From: an uncultured Cohaesibacter sp.
Lineage (GTDB): Bacteria; Pseudomonadota; Alphaproteobacteria; Rhizobiales; Cohaesibacteraceae
Reading direction: 5' to 3'
Length of the DNA stretch: 64,000 nt
NCBI RefSeq assembly: GCF_963666525.1
Contig: NZ_OY762905.1
Location: 2,152,001-2,216,000, forward strand
Part shown: positions 17,858 through 26,071 of the stretch, piece after piece
How positions within the stretch are numbered: the first letter of the stretch is position 1
Layout of the letters: the number at the start of each line of letters is the position of its first letter
The notes under the pieces: generated by a model
Database searches by the model: none
The model's input: only the letters and a program-made list of their open reading frames with translations
What the model was told of the DNA's origin: nothing
Made by a program: the position numbers and the translations under genes

Positions 17858-19621
17858 TCAACCCTGACGGCTCAATGCATCGGTCATCGCCTGAAGAATG
17901 ACATGGGCCGATTCCGCACCCGGATCGATATGACCGACAGACCGGGCGCCCAGCTTCTTGGAACGACCCCGGCGGCTTTCCATGTCGCGCGTTGCATCGG
18001 CTCCGCGTCTGGCGCCTGCGGCTGCAGCGGTGATCACCGCCAGCGCATCGGCCTGTGCGTCTGCTGCCTTCTTGGCCGCCTCCACAGCGGGTGCCCAGGC
18101 ATCGAGCATCGTCTTGTCGCCAACGTTGGCACCGCCCCGGTCGAGAATCCCCAGAAGCATGCCCTCAACCCATGCAGCCATGGCCTTGGCATCCATGTTC
18201 AGACGATCGGAGACGGCCTTGCCTGCCCGCTTGAAGGCGCCAGCATAAAGCGGCCCGGAAGAGGCCCCCACGGCATCCAGAAAAGCCTTGGCGGTTCTGG
18301 TGCAGGTCTGCGAGATCGTGTCCTCGTCGGATGCGGCTTCAAGGCTCTGGACCACGGCGGTCCAGCCGATGTCCATGGTCACCCCATGATCGCCGTCGCC
18401 GATCACGCCATCAAGCTCGCTCAAACGGTCCTTTTCCCGAGCGATGGCCTCAGCTGCCGCATACATCATGCTTCTGAAAATAGCCGGCGTCACGGTGCCG
18501 TCGGTCTTCAGGCTTGCACGGTCCACCGTATCATCAAGGTCATGGGTTTCGTAGGTACGCGCTGTGTGTTTGCTACCGATCACGGGCTCTGGCGCACTGC
18601 CCACGGTGAGAGCTGGCGTCCGGCATGGATGATCAAGCAGAGAGCGCAGATCGTCATCAAGCTTCATCAGGGTGATCGACGCCCCGGCCATTTCCATTGA
18701 GGTGCAATATTCCCCCACCCAGCTGTGATAGATCCGGATGCCACGTTCCTTGAGGATCAGCGCCACCCGACGGTGAATGAGATAAAGCTCCATTTGGCCC
18801 GTTGCACCCAGACCGTTCACGAGTACGGCAACTTCATCTCCGGCAGCAGGGGCCATTTCGCCAAGGATCATGTCCATCAGATTGTCGGTGACGTGATCGG
18901 CCGTTTCGACCTTGCTGCGGCGCATCCCCGGCTCACCATGAAGCCCCATGCCGATTTCCATCTCGTCCGGACCAATCTCGAAATTCGGCTTCAGCGTCTG
19001 GGGCATGGAACAGGCCGAAAGCGCAACGCCCATGGAAAGGGTGGCGGCATTGGCCTTGTTGGCTGCGGCGAAGACGTCGTCAAGCGACCGGCCCTGATCG
19101 GCGGCAGCGCCTGCGATTTTGAAAACGAAAAAATCGCCGGCGATGCCGCGACGTTCCCCGGCCTTGTCTTTGGGGGCGGAAGCCACATCATCGATCACGG
19201 CCACCGAGCGCACATCCATGCCAAGCGCGGTGCATTCTTCCGCCGCCATGTTGAAGTTGAGGCAATCGCCCGTGTAGTTACCGTAGAGAAAGACCAGCCC
19301 GGCACCGCCATCCGCAGCGATTGCGGCTTCCTTGATGTGTTCCGGCGAAGGAGAGGCAAAGACATTGCCGATCGCAGCCGCATCGGCAAGCCCCCTACCG
19401 ACATATCCGGCAAACGCAGGTTCATGTCCGGAACCGCCACCGACAACAATGCCAACCTTGCCATCGCGCGGTCCATCGATTGCCACCACGGCCCGACCGG
19501 TTTCCCCTTCCAGTCGCAGAAGATCGGGATGGGCAGAAATCATCCCCTCGATCATCTCGGGAATGATCACTTCCGGCTTATTCATGAGCTTCTTGGTAGA
19601 ATGCTCCTGACTGTTTGACAT
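17858..19621 (-). CDS. Dihydroxyacetone-kinase-type kinase (fused DhaK-DhaL), candidate tetrulose kinase
   Basis: A 587-residue ATP-dependent kinase from ATG 19621 (GAGGAGG upstream). The DhaK half (1-340) has GGGSGHEP with His66, the general acid/base position, and GMGLHGEPG with His228, the residue that binds the ketose covalently in this family. The DhaL half carries the three Mg-binding aspartates 404, 409 and 411 in the ELDGVIGDGDHG stretch, then GPLYAGAF, GDKTMLDAW and GRSKKLG. All catalytic landmarks are intact. Family members phosphorylate dihydroxyacetone, glyceraldehyde or D-/L-erythrulose. With a SorC regulator, an ABC sugar importer and an erythrulose-phosphate-type isomerase nearby, an erythrulose kinase role is plausible. 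Confidence 0.85.
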   Translation of the reverse strand: MSNSQEHSTKKLMNKPEVIIPEMIEGMISAHPDLLRLEGETGRAVVAIDGPRDGKVGIVVGGGSGHEPAFAGYVGRGLADAAAIGNVFASPSPEHIKEAAIAADGGAGLVFLYGNYTGDCLNFNMAAEECTALGMDVRSVAVIDDVASAPKDKAGERRGIAGDFFVFKIAGAAADQGRSLDDVFAAANKANAATLSMGVALSACSMPQTLKPNFEIGPDEMEIGMGLHGEPGMRRSKVETADHVTDNLMDMILGEMAPAAGDEVAVLVNGLGATGQMELYLIHRRVALILKERGIRIYHSWVGEYCTSMEMAGASITLMKLDDDLRSLLDHPCRTPALTVGSAPEPVIGSKHTARTYETHDLDDTVDRASLKTDGTVTPAIFRSMMYAAAEAIAREKDRLSELDGVIGDGDHGVTMDIGWTAVVQSLEAASDEDTISQTCTRTAKAFLDAVGASSGPLYAGAFKRAGKAVSDRLNMDAKAMAAWVEGMLLGILDRGGANVGDKTMLDAWAPAVEAAKKAADAQADALAVITAAAAGARRGADATRDMESRRGRSKKLGARSVGHIDPGAESAHVILQAMTDALSRQG

Positions 19622-19707
19622 GTCTTCCTCCTCAATTATAAGCCGCTGGCAATTCATCTCCGCCTTAGCTTGCTTGTTGGTCTGTTGAGGCTTGCCCCCT
19701 GATGCCA

Positions 19708-20661
19708 TCAGGTTTCATAGAGCAGCGCCCGGGCGACCGTTTCATCGGTCACCAGTCGATTGACATATTTCCCGCGCAGGATTGCGCGGATGATCGGCAA
19801 CTTGCTTCGACCACCGGATGCGAGGATCGAGACAGGTTTTTCTCGCAGCTTTTCAGCAGGCAACGCCATGATCGACCGGTTCAGCGGATGGTCGATCACG
19901 TTGCCAGCCGGATCGAGGAAGAAGCCCAGCACCGAACCGACCGCCTCCTTCTCAAGCAGTTCCGGCAAGGCCTGCTTGACGCGCGGCAGACTCATGATCC
20001 TGGACCGATGCGTCAGATCCGCACAGGAAATCAGGCAGGGCTGAACCTCCTCGGCGTGATGCATTGCCTCCATCAGCATCTCGTCCTGCAGAAAGGAGTC
20101 CCGGTCGGCACTCGTTCGGCAGTAGATGGGCGCGGTCAGCGAGAAGCATTCCACATCGATCGCATTGGCCATCGCCGTCGCGACTTCGGTCGTGTCGTTA
20201 CCGGACCCACGCGTTGTGGCCCCCATAAGACCGACCACATGGGACAGCTTGCCGTGATGGCCACTGAGCCGACGCACCGAATAGCTGAGCGTCTTGCCCC
20301 AGCCGATGCCGACGCCCTCATAGCGCCCCATATGGTTTTCCAGCATCTGACCGGCTGCCTCCCCGATCGTTCGCTGTGTTTCATCGTAGTCTTCAACCGC
20401 CGGCAAAACCGCGGCCTCTTCCAGGCCGTACCGCTGCTTGACGGCTTCCTCCAGCTTCACACACTCGACCAACGGCAAACGCAAATCTACGATGACGGAT
20501 CCGTCCGCCCTGATTTGCCCGATAATCCGGTTCACGCGTAAACGTGTTACTTGTAACTTGTCGGCGATCTGCTGCTGGGTCATCCCACCAACAAAGTAAA
20601 ACCACCCTATGCGCGCCCTCAGAAGGTCCGCTTCTATGTCTTGTGACTGATCGTTTTTCAT
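19708..20661 (-). CDS. SorC family sugar-responsive transcriptional regulator
   Basis: A 317-residue regulator with an N-terminal helix-turn-helix (FYFVGGMTQQQIADKLQVTR, then RVNRIIGQI) and a SorC/DeoR sugar-phosphate-binding domain (VGIGWGKTLS, GLMGATTRGS, ASGGRSKLPIIRA). ATG 20661 overlaps the stop of the upstream SIS gene in an ATGA, so the two are translationally coupled; the longer frame from GTG 20736 would overlap the SIS gene by 79 bases. SorC proteins are tetramers whose effector is usually a phosphorylated sugar of the pathway they control. The effector here is probably the product of the adjacent kinase. Confidence 0.87.
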   Translation of the reverse strand: MKNDQSQDIEADLLRARIGWFYFVGGMTQQQIADKLQVTRLRVNRIIGQIRADGSVIVDLRLPLVECVKLEEAVKQRYGLEEAAVLPAVEDYDETQRTIGEAAGQMLENHMGRYEGVGIGWGKTLSYSVRRLSGHHGKLSHVVGLMGATTRGSGNDTTEVATAMANAIDVECFSLTAPIYCRTSADRDSFLQDEMLMEAMHHAEEVQPCLISCADLTHRSRIMSLPRVKQALPELLEKEAVGSVLGFFLDPAGNVIDHPLNRSIMALPAEKLREKPVSILASGGRSKLPIIRAILRGKYVNRLVTDETVARALLYET

Positions 20662-21209
20662 TCGAGATTTGTATGGTTCTGTCGCATATTGTCCGTGCTG
20701 ACTGCTAAAACTTGCCTCAGCTTCAAAATCAGACACTCGAATACTACATACTGAGCACCTTCGTAAAGCGACCCCATCGGAAGGGTGGAGGTTTTGGTCC
20801 CCATATCGTCAGCCATGGTCTGGGCCGGGATCACGAGAACATGATCGGCAGCCCTGGCGCTCGCCCCGTCCTTTTGCGCGGTAATACACAGGGTTGTAGC
20901 GCCAGCCTTGCCAGCTGTCTCGATAAGGGCCGAAACGGTGGAAAAATACCCCGGCCCCGCCGAGACAATCAGCAGATCCCCCTTGCCGAGCGGTGGTGTC
21001 GTCATGTCTCCAACAACGGATGCCTTGAGGCCGAGATGGAACAGCCGCATGGCGAAACCCTTGATCTGAAGACCCTCCCTGCCGACTCCATAGAGCGCGA
21101 TGCGGTGCGCAGAGCTGATGACATCCACGGCTTGGTCACAATTACTTTCATCAAGTTTATCAATAACTTGATTTAGTTCAGCAAGCGCATTCCGGCACAG
21201 TGTCTTCAT
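20658..21209 (-). CDS. SIS-domain sugar-phosphate isomerase, 6-phospho-3-hexuloisomerase-like
   Basis: A 183-residue single SIS-domain protein starting at ATG 21209 (GGGAGGAAG upstream). It closely follows the HxlB/PHI pattern: ALYGVGREGLQIKGFAMRLFHLG, then VGDMTTPPLGKGDLLIVSAGPG, and a late PMGSLYEGAQYV. HxlB interconverts hexulose 6-phosphate and fructose 6-phosphate in cytoplasmic pathways. No HxlA-type aldolase partner is visible here, so it may act on another ketose phosphate. First gene of a minus-strand operon SIS-SorC-kinase, divergent from the ABC importer. Confidence 0.8.
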   Translation of the reverse strand: MKTLCRNALAELNQVIDKLDESNCDQAVDVISSAHRIALYGVGREGLQIKGFAMRLFHLGLKASVVGDMTTPPLGKGDLLIVSAGPGYFSTVSALIETAGKAGATTLCITAQKDGASARAADHVLVIPAQTMADDMGTKTSTLPMGSLYEGAQYVVFECLILKLRQVLAVSTDNMRQNHTNLE

Positions 21210-21272
21210 GAGTTTCTTCCTCCCGCTTGAAATTTCAGCACCTTTCACGAGGCATCATTTGCCAGAAGCATA

Positions 21273-21318
21273 ACATATGTATTTTTCGATTTACATATGA
21301 AATGTTCTCTCCTATACT
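21273..21318 (+). promoter_or_regulatory. Sigma70 promoter of the ABC importer with overlapping repeat, candidate SorC operator
   Basis: TTTACA (21290-21295), 17 bp spacer, TATACT (21313-21318) is a near-consensus promoter 80 bp before the binding-protein gene. ACATATG occurs twice, at 21273-21279 and 21293-21299, exactly 20 bp apart. The second copy overlaps the -35 box. Two turns of spacing and the position suit an operator for the neighbouring SorC regulator; binding itself is inferred. Confidence 0.6.
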
Positions 21319-21399
21319 CTTTTCCGCAGACGCAAGTTCGGGAGGTACGGACTTTGTATTGCCACATGGCAAAGCTTCGTCTGCCGTTGGAGGAAAAAC

Positions 21400-22347
21400 A
21401 TGAATAAACTTACAGTTGCGCTTCTTACTACAATTGCGATTTCCCTGCCGCAGGTAGCCTCGGCTGCCGACAAGGCTGGCATGGAGAAAAAGGACAGCTA
21501 TCGTTTCGTCATCATTCCAAAGGTTGTGCACCCATGGTTCGACCTGGTGAATGACGGTGCCAAGCAGGCAGCCGCTGTCATCGAAGCCCAGACAGGCTCA
21601 AAAGTAAAAATCGATTACAGTGCACCGCAGCAGGCTGACGTTGTTCAGCAGAACCAGATCGTGGAAAGCTCGATCTCTACCCGTCCAGACGGCATCGCCA
21701 TCGACCTTCTTGACGCCAGCGGCAACCGCGCTTCTCTTGAAGAAGCCATCGATCAGGGCATTCAGGTCACGGTATTCGACTCGGTCCCGCCTGAAGGCAT
21801 GAACCTCACCTCGATCGGCAACGACTTCTGCGAACAAGCCGAGATCGCCTCTCACCGTCTTGCTGAACTGCTCGGAGAAGAGGGTGAAGTCGCCATCATG
21901 ATGGGCGTGCCAACGGCTCCGAACCACGCCATTCGCGCCGAATGCCACAAGAAGGTATTCGAGAGCTATCCGAAGATGAAAGTCGTCGCCACCGGCATTG
22001 ACAACGACAGCATCGAAACAGCCCAGAAGCAGGCTGCAGCCATCATGCAGGCCAATCCGAACTTGAAGGGTTGGGTTGCTTGTGATGCGGCCGGCCCGAT
22101 CGGTATCGGTCAGGCGATTCAGGAAGCCGGCAAGGTCGGCGACGTGAAGATGGTCGGTCTCGACAACCTGCCTGAAATGCTGCAGTTGATCCGGGACGGC
22201 GTTGCCGACAGCTCTTCGTCAACGAAACCACAGATGCAGGGCTACTGGGCCGTCATGGCCATGTGGCAACAGTCCATCGGCGTTGAAACACCCAAATATC
22301 TCGACACGGGTATTGCAGTGCTGACCAAGGACAACATCGGCGAGTGA
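21400..22347 (+). CDS. Sugar ABC transporter substrate-binding protein (ribose type)
   Basis: A 315-residue periplasmic binding protein, with a strong GGAGG site before ATG 21400 and a signal peptide (MNKLTVALLTTIAISLP, cleavage after AASA-like residues near 23). The mature fold is the RbsB/Peripla_BP_4 class: FVIIPKVVHPWFDLVNDGAK, RPDGIAIDLLD, VTVFDSVPP and VKMVGLDNLPEM. The aromatic and polar residues near HPWF are where sugars are held in homologues. It is the first gene of the importer operon and is separated from the ATPase by a large hairpin. The ligand is unknown; the context suggests a small ketose or alditol. Confidence 0.87.
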   Translation: MNKLTVALLTTIAISLPQVASAADKAGMEKKDSYRFVIIPKVVHPWFDLVNDGAKQAAAVIEAQTGSKVKIDYSAPQQADVVQQNQIVESSISTRPDGIAIDLLDASGNRASLEEAIDQGIQVTVFDSVPPEGMNLTSIGNDFCEQAEIASHRLAELLGEEGEVAIMMGVPTAPNHAIRAECHKKVFESYPKMKVVATGIDNDSIETAQKQAAAIMQANPNLKGWVACDAAGPIGIGQAIQEAGKVGDVKMVGLDNLPEMLQLIRDGVADSSSSTKPQMQGYWAVMAMWQQSIGVETPKYLDTGIAVLTKDNIGE

Positions 22348-22400
22348 TGCAATCAATGCCCGGTGGCCGGATGGATTCCGCTCACCGGGTTCTTGCATCA
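22345..22400 (+). terminator. Nested inverted repeat after the binding-protein gene (attenuator or mRNA stabiliser)
   Basis: An outer pair TGATGCAA (22345-22352, including the stop codon) with TTGCATCA (22393-22400) encloses an inner pair CCCGGTG (22359-22365) with CACCGGG (22383-22389). Such structures after the first gene of importer operons typically raise binding-protein mRNA over the membrane components. Confidence 0.6.
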
Positions 22401-22516
22401 GCCCTGGCAACCAAAGCCGGGCTTCCGATCGATCGGATAGAATGCCGCACCTGCGGCTCCCCATCTGTATAGCCACGATTCTGTGCTGGTTCGTGGCACA
22501 GCCTTGAGACATCATC

Positions 22517-24028
22517 ATGGCATTTCTAGAAGTTGAAGACTTGACGCGCGACTATCCGGGCGTTCGAGCTTTGAGCGAAGTGAGCCTCAAGCTTGAGTTG
22601 GGTCGCGTCCATATTCTGGCGGGCGAAAACGGAGCCGGGAAATCCACCCTGGTGAAACTGGTAACAGGAACGGAAAACCCAAGCGGCGGGCGCATTCTGA
22701 TCGATGGTCAGGATGCAAAGCTCAATCCGGACCTGCACCGCTTCGTCGCCTATGTGCCCCAGGAACTCAATCTGTTCCCGCATCTCACCGTATCCGAGAA
22801 CCTGTTCCTCCCCTTCAGCCGATCCAGCCTGTCCGGGCGATTGGTCAACCGGCGCCAGATGGACCGCGATGCGCAGAGCTATCTGGATCGCTTTGCCATT
22901 TCCGCAAAACCGAGCGAACTGGTCCGCGACATTTCGGTTCCCGAACAGCAGTTGCTGCAAATCGCCCGCGCGTCTGTCAACGCGGACATGAAGGTGTTGA
23001 TCCTTGACGAACCGACGTCCTCGCTCACCTCCTCGGAGATCGAGCGGGTCCTCGGCATCATCAAGGCCTTCCGCGACCAGAACCACGCGATCGTCTTCAT
23101 TTCGCACAAGATCGATGAAGTGCTGGCCATTGGCGATGACTACACGGTCCTGCGCAATGGCGCAAAGGTGGCCGATGGCCAGATTGCCGACATCGACGAG
23201 GCAGGCCTGATCCGCGCCATGTCCGGCGAGGACATTGCCTCCAGCAAGCATTTCCAGCCCGACATTCCCGACGAACAGTCTCCGCAAGTGCCGATCCTTG
23301 AAGTCTCCGGGCTCAGCGGCACCATGTTCAACGATGTCTCGTTCGCGCTCAAGCCGGGAGAAATCCTCGGCTTTGCCGGACTTCTGGGCGCAGGCCGCTC
23401 GGAAGTGATGCAGACGATCTTCGGCTATCTGAAAGCCAGCAGCGGCAGCGTCAAACTGAAAGGCACACCCTTCCCGCTCGGCAAGACCAGCCAGTCCGTT
23501 CAGTCCGGCCTGCTATATCTTTCCGAAGAGCGCAAGCTGCACGGCATCCTGCCGCAGTCTAGCCTGCGGGAAAACATCGGCATTTCGATTCTTGACCAGA
23601 TTTCGAGCTGGGCGGGCATCGATCTGGCATCCGAGCGCCAGAAGGTGCGCGAAGTGGTGAAAGCCTACGACATCAAGGCCGCCGGCATTTCCCAGCAGAT
23701 GTCGCATCTGTCGGGTGGCAACCAGCAGAAGGCCATCATCGGCCGAGCGATGGCGACAAGACCGAAGGTGCTCATCTTCGACGAGCCGACCAAGGGGATC
23801 GACGTGCGCACCAAGACCGAAATCTACAAGATCATGAAACGTCTCGCCGAAGAGGGCGTCGGAATCATTCTGGTCTCCTCTGAAATGGATGAATTGCGCA
23901 AGTGTTCCAACCGCATCATCACCATGTATTCCGGCAAGGTTACCGGATGTTTCGATTCCTCAACCACCAAAAACGAGACCCTGCTTGGAGCCATGTTCGG
24001 GTCGGAGGCAAACCCAGATGCAGCCTAA
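22517..24028 (+). CDS. Sugar ABC transporter ATP-binding protein, two nucleotide-binding domains
   Basis: A 503-residue RbsA-type ATPase. Domain 1 has Walker A GENGAGKST (about residues 39-47), a short signature region SVPEQQLLQIAR and Walker B LILDEPTSSL. Domain 2 has the usual degenerate P-loop GLLGAGRSEV, signature LSGGNQQK and Walker B LIFDEPTKG. This pattern is standard for carbohydrate uptake class 2 importers. It works at the inner membrane with the permease that overlaps its last 11 bases and with the preceding binding protein. Confidence 0.9.
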   Translation: MAFLEVEDLTRDYPGVRALSEVSLKLELGRVHILAGENGAGKSTLVKLVTGTENPSGGRILIDGQDAKLNPDLHRFVAYVPQELNLFPHLTVSENLFLPFSRSSLSGRLVNRRQMDRDAQSYLDRFAISAKPSELVRDISVPEQQLLQIARASVNADMKVLILDEPTSSLTSSEIERVLGIIKAFRDQNHAIVFISHKIDEVLAIGDDYTVLRNGAKVADGQIADIDEAGLIRAMSGEDIASSKHFQPDIPDEQSPQVPILEVSGLSGTMFNDVSFALKPGEILGFAGLLGAGRSEVMQTIFGYLKASSGSVKLKGTPFPLGKTSQSVQSGLLYLSEERKLHGILPQSSLRENIGISILDQISSWAGIDLASERQKVREVVKAYDIKAAGISQQMSHLSGGNQQKAIIGRAMATRPKVLIFDEPTKGIDVRTKTEIYKIMKRLAEEGVGIILVSSEMDELRKCSNRIITMYSGKVTGCFDSSTTKNETLLGAMFGSEANPDAA

Positions 24029-24980
24029 TCCTTTCCTGTCTGTGTTACGCAACCCGCTTGTGGGGGTCTTCATCGCGCTGCTGGTGATCTTCGTCATTTC
24101 AGCCGTCGCATCGCCCTACTTCCTGACGTCCTACAACATGTCCGTGGTGGCCCGTTCCCTCGCCTTCGTCGGCCTGATCACGATCGGCCAGTCGATGCTG
24201 ATGATCCTTGGCGAACTTGATCTCTCGCTTGGTGTCATCGGCGGACTTTGCGGCGTTGTCAGCGGCATGCTGATGATCAATCTTGGCCTCAACCCGTGGG
24301 TTGCCCTGGTGGCCTGCCTGCTGCTCGGCGCCGCGCTGGGCTGTTTCAACGGCCTGATGGTCACCGTGCTGAAGCTGCATTCGCTGGTGCTGACCATTGG
24401 TACGGCCGGTGTCTTCGGCGGCGCCAATCTGGTTCTGACCAAGGGCGTGGCCATCACCAACATCCCCAAGGAAATCCAGTTCCTCGGGCGTGGCGATCTG
24501 TTTGGCGTTCCGATGCCCTTCGTTGTCATGCTGATCGTGCTGATCATCGCCTCCTTCGTGATCATGAAGACACCGTTTGGCCGCTATATCTATGCCATTG
24601 GCGACAACACACCGGCCGCTCGCATGCTGGGCATCAAGGTGGATGCCGTCCGGGTGCTGGTCTTCACCATTGCCGGCATGCTGGCCGCTCTGGCGGGCCT
24701 GCTGATGGTCACGCGACTGGGCACCGCCCAGCCATCCATCGGCGAGACCTGGGTGCTGCCTCCCATCGCGGCGTCGGTAATTGGTGGCGTTGCCACGACC
24801 GGTGGCGTCGGCACCCCGCTTGGTGCCATTCTGGGCGCGGCCATCATCGGGGTCATCGAAAACATCATCGTGCTGTTCGGCGTTTCGCCCTACTGGCAGG
24901 GGGTTGTCAGCGGCTTCATCGTTGTTCTGGCCATTTCCTTCGACTCCATTTCCCGGCGCTATATTCGCGGCGACCGCTAG
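24018..24980 (+). CDS. Sugar ABC transporter permease (RbsC type)
   Basis: A 320-residue inner-membrane protein with about nine hydrophobic segments of the BPD_transp_2 family. Visible landmarks are LDLSLGVIGGLCG, GCFNGLMVT and FGRYIYAIGDNTPAARMLGI, the EAA-like loop that docks on the ATPase. ATG 24018 was chosen because GGAGG lies 10 bases upstream inside the ATPase gene; the longer frame to 23889 would overlap it heavily. One permease gene alone suggests a homodimeric pore. Confidence 0.88.
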   Translation: MQPNPFLSVLRNPLVGVFIALLVIFVISAVASPYFLTSYNMSVVARSLAFVGLITIGQSMLMILGELDLSLGVIGGLCGVVSGMLMINLGLNPWVALVACLLLGAALGCFNGLMVTVLKLHSLVLTIGTAGVFGGANLVLTKGVAITNIPKEIQFLGRGDLFGVPMPFVVMLIVLIIASFVIMKTPFGRYIYAIGDNTPAARMLGIKVDAVRVLVFTIAGMLAALAGLLMVTRLGTAQPSIGETWVLPPIAASVIGGVATTGGVGTPLGAILGAAIIGVIENIIVLFGVSPYWQGVVSGFIVVLAISFDSISRRYIRGDR

Positions 24981-25111
24981 AGCGGAAGGTGCGTCCCCGC
25001 CCCCTCGGCGGGATCGGGGACCAGCCGGCACAACAAGCACAGCCAGAATCGTTTTGGACGGGCCATCTTTCGCCCAAAACCAGTTCCGTCATCTGACCTT
25101 GGGAGGAGAAA

Positions 25112-25993
25112 ATGAAACTTGGTCTGAATCTGTCCTTTGCCATCAAACGCTGGATCGAGCCTGAACGGCTGGCGGCTCTGGTGGCGGACGAGCTGGATAC
25201 GCGCTATGTGCAATTCACATGGGACCTTGTCGATCCGGGCTGGCCAGCAGCTACCCGCGATGCCCTTGCCCGAAAGTATGCCAAGGCCTTCTCCAATGCC
25301 GGGGTCATTGTTGAAAGCTCGTTTGGCGGGCTAGCCTCCTATTCCTACAATCACCTGCTCGCACCGACCGCGGAATTGCGCGATCTGGGCAAGCAGCATC
25401 TGCAAAACGCCATCGACATGACCGCAGCCATGGAAGTGCCTGCCGCTGGCATGCCTTTCGGCTCCTACAGCGCGGACGACGCAGTCAATCCGGCCCGTCG
25501 CGAGGAAATCTACAAGCAGGCGCTTGAAGCCTATGTCGAGCTGTCCCGCCACGCCCGCAAGCAGGGCCTGAGCATGCTGATGGTCGAGCCGGTTCCCCTG
25601 GCCACGGAATTTCCGTCGTCCACAGCGGATGCCCTGCGGCTGATGAAGGATCTCGATGGACAAACCGATGTCCCCGTCCGGCTTTGCGTTGACTGGGGTC
25701 ATGCCCTGTTCAAGCCACTGTTCGGCGACGATGCCAACATGGACCACTGGATGAAAACCTGTGGCGACTATATCGGCGCCTTCCATCTGCAACAGACCGA
25801 TGGCCTCTATGACCGACACTGGAACTTCACCCACGACGGCATCGTTACGCCACAGTTGCTGGCAGATTTCTGGGACCGTCATCAGCTCACGGACCAGACC
25901 TGCTTCATGGAAATCATCTATGCCTTCGAGGAAACCGACGAATTCGTTCTCTCGGACATGAAAAAAGCCATGGCGCTTTTCAAGAAGGTTTGA
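25112..25993 (+). CDS. TIM-barrel sugar (phosphate) isomerase/epimerase, AP-endonuclease-2 family
   Basis: A 293-residue protein from ATG 25112 with GGGAGGAG upstream. It has the xylose-isomerase-like barrel pattern with acidic and His metal ligands: MLMVEPVPLATEFPSS (Glu of strand 5), LCVDWGHALF (Asp/His), GAFHLQQTDG and CFMEIIYAFEE (late Glu). The family includes tagatose epimerases and the erythritol-pathway enzyme EryC, which interconverts tetrulose-phosphate enantiomers. Placed between the importer and the second kinase, it may epimerise or racemise a ketose or ketose phosphate. The exact substrate is inferred from context only. Confidence 0.8.
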   Translation: MKLGLNLSFAIKRWIEPERLAALVADELDTRYVQFTWDLVDPGWPAATRDALARKYAKAFSNAGVIVESSFGGLASYSYNHLLAPTAELRDLGKQHLQNAIDMTAAMEVPAAGMPFGSYSADDAVNPARREEIYKQALEAYVELSRHARKQGLSMLMVEPVPLATEFPSSTADALRLMKDLDGQTDVPVRLCVDWGHALFKPLFGDDANMDHWMKTCGDYIGAFHLQQTDGLYDRHWNFTHDGIVTPQLLADFWDRHQLTDQTCFMEIIYAFEETDEFVLSDMKKAMALFKKV

Positions 25994-26071
25994 CAGACCG
26001 GTTCGAAAGCACCTTAGATAGACCGGCAATCGGGATAGACCACGGCCATTCGAACACAGAAGTCCAATCAA

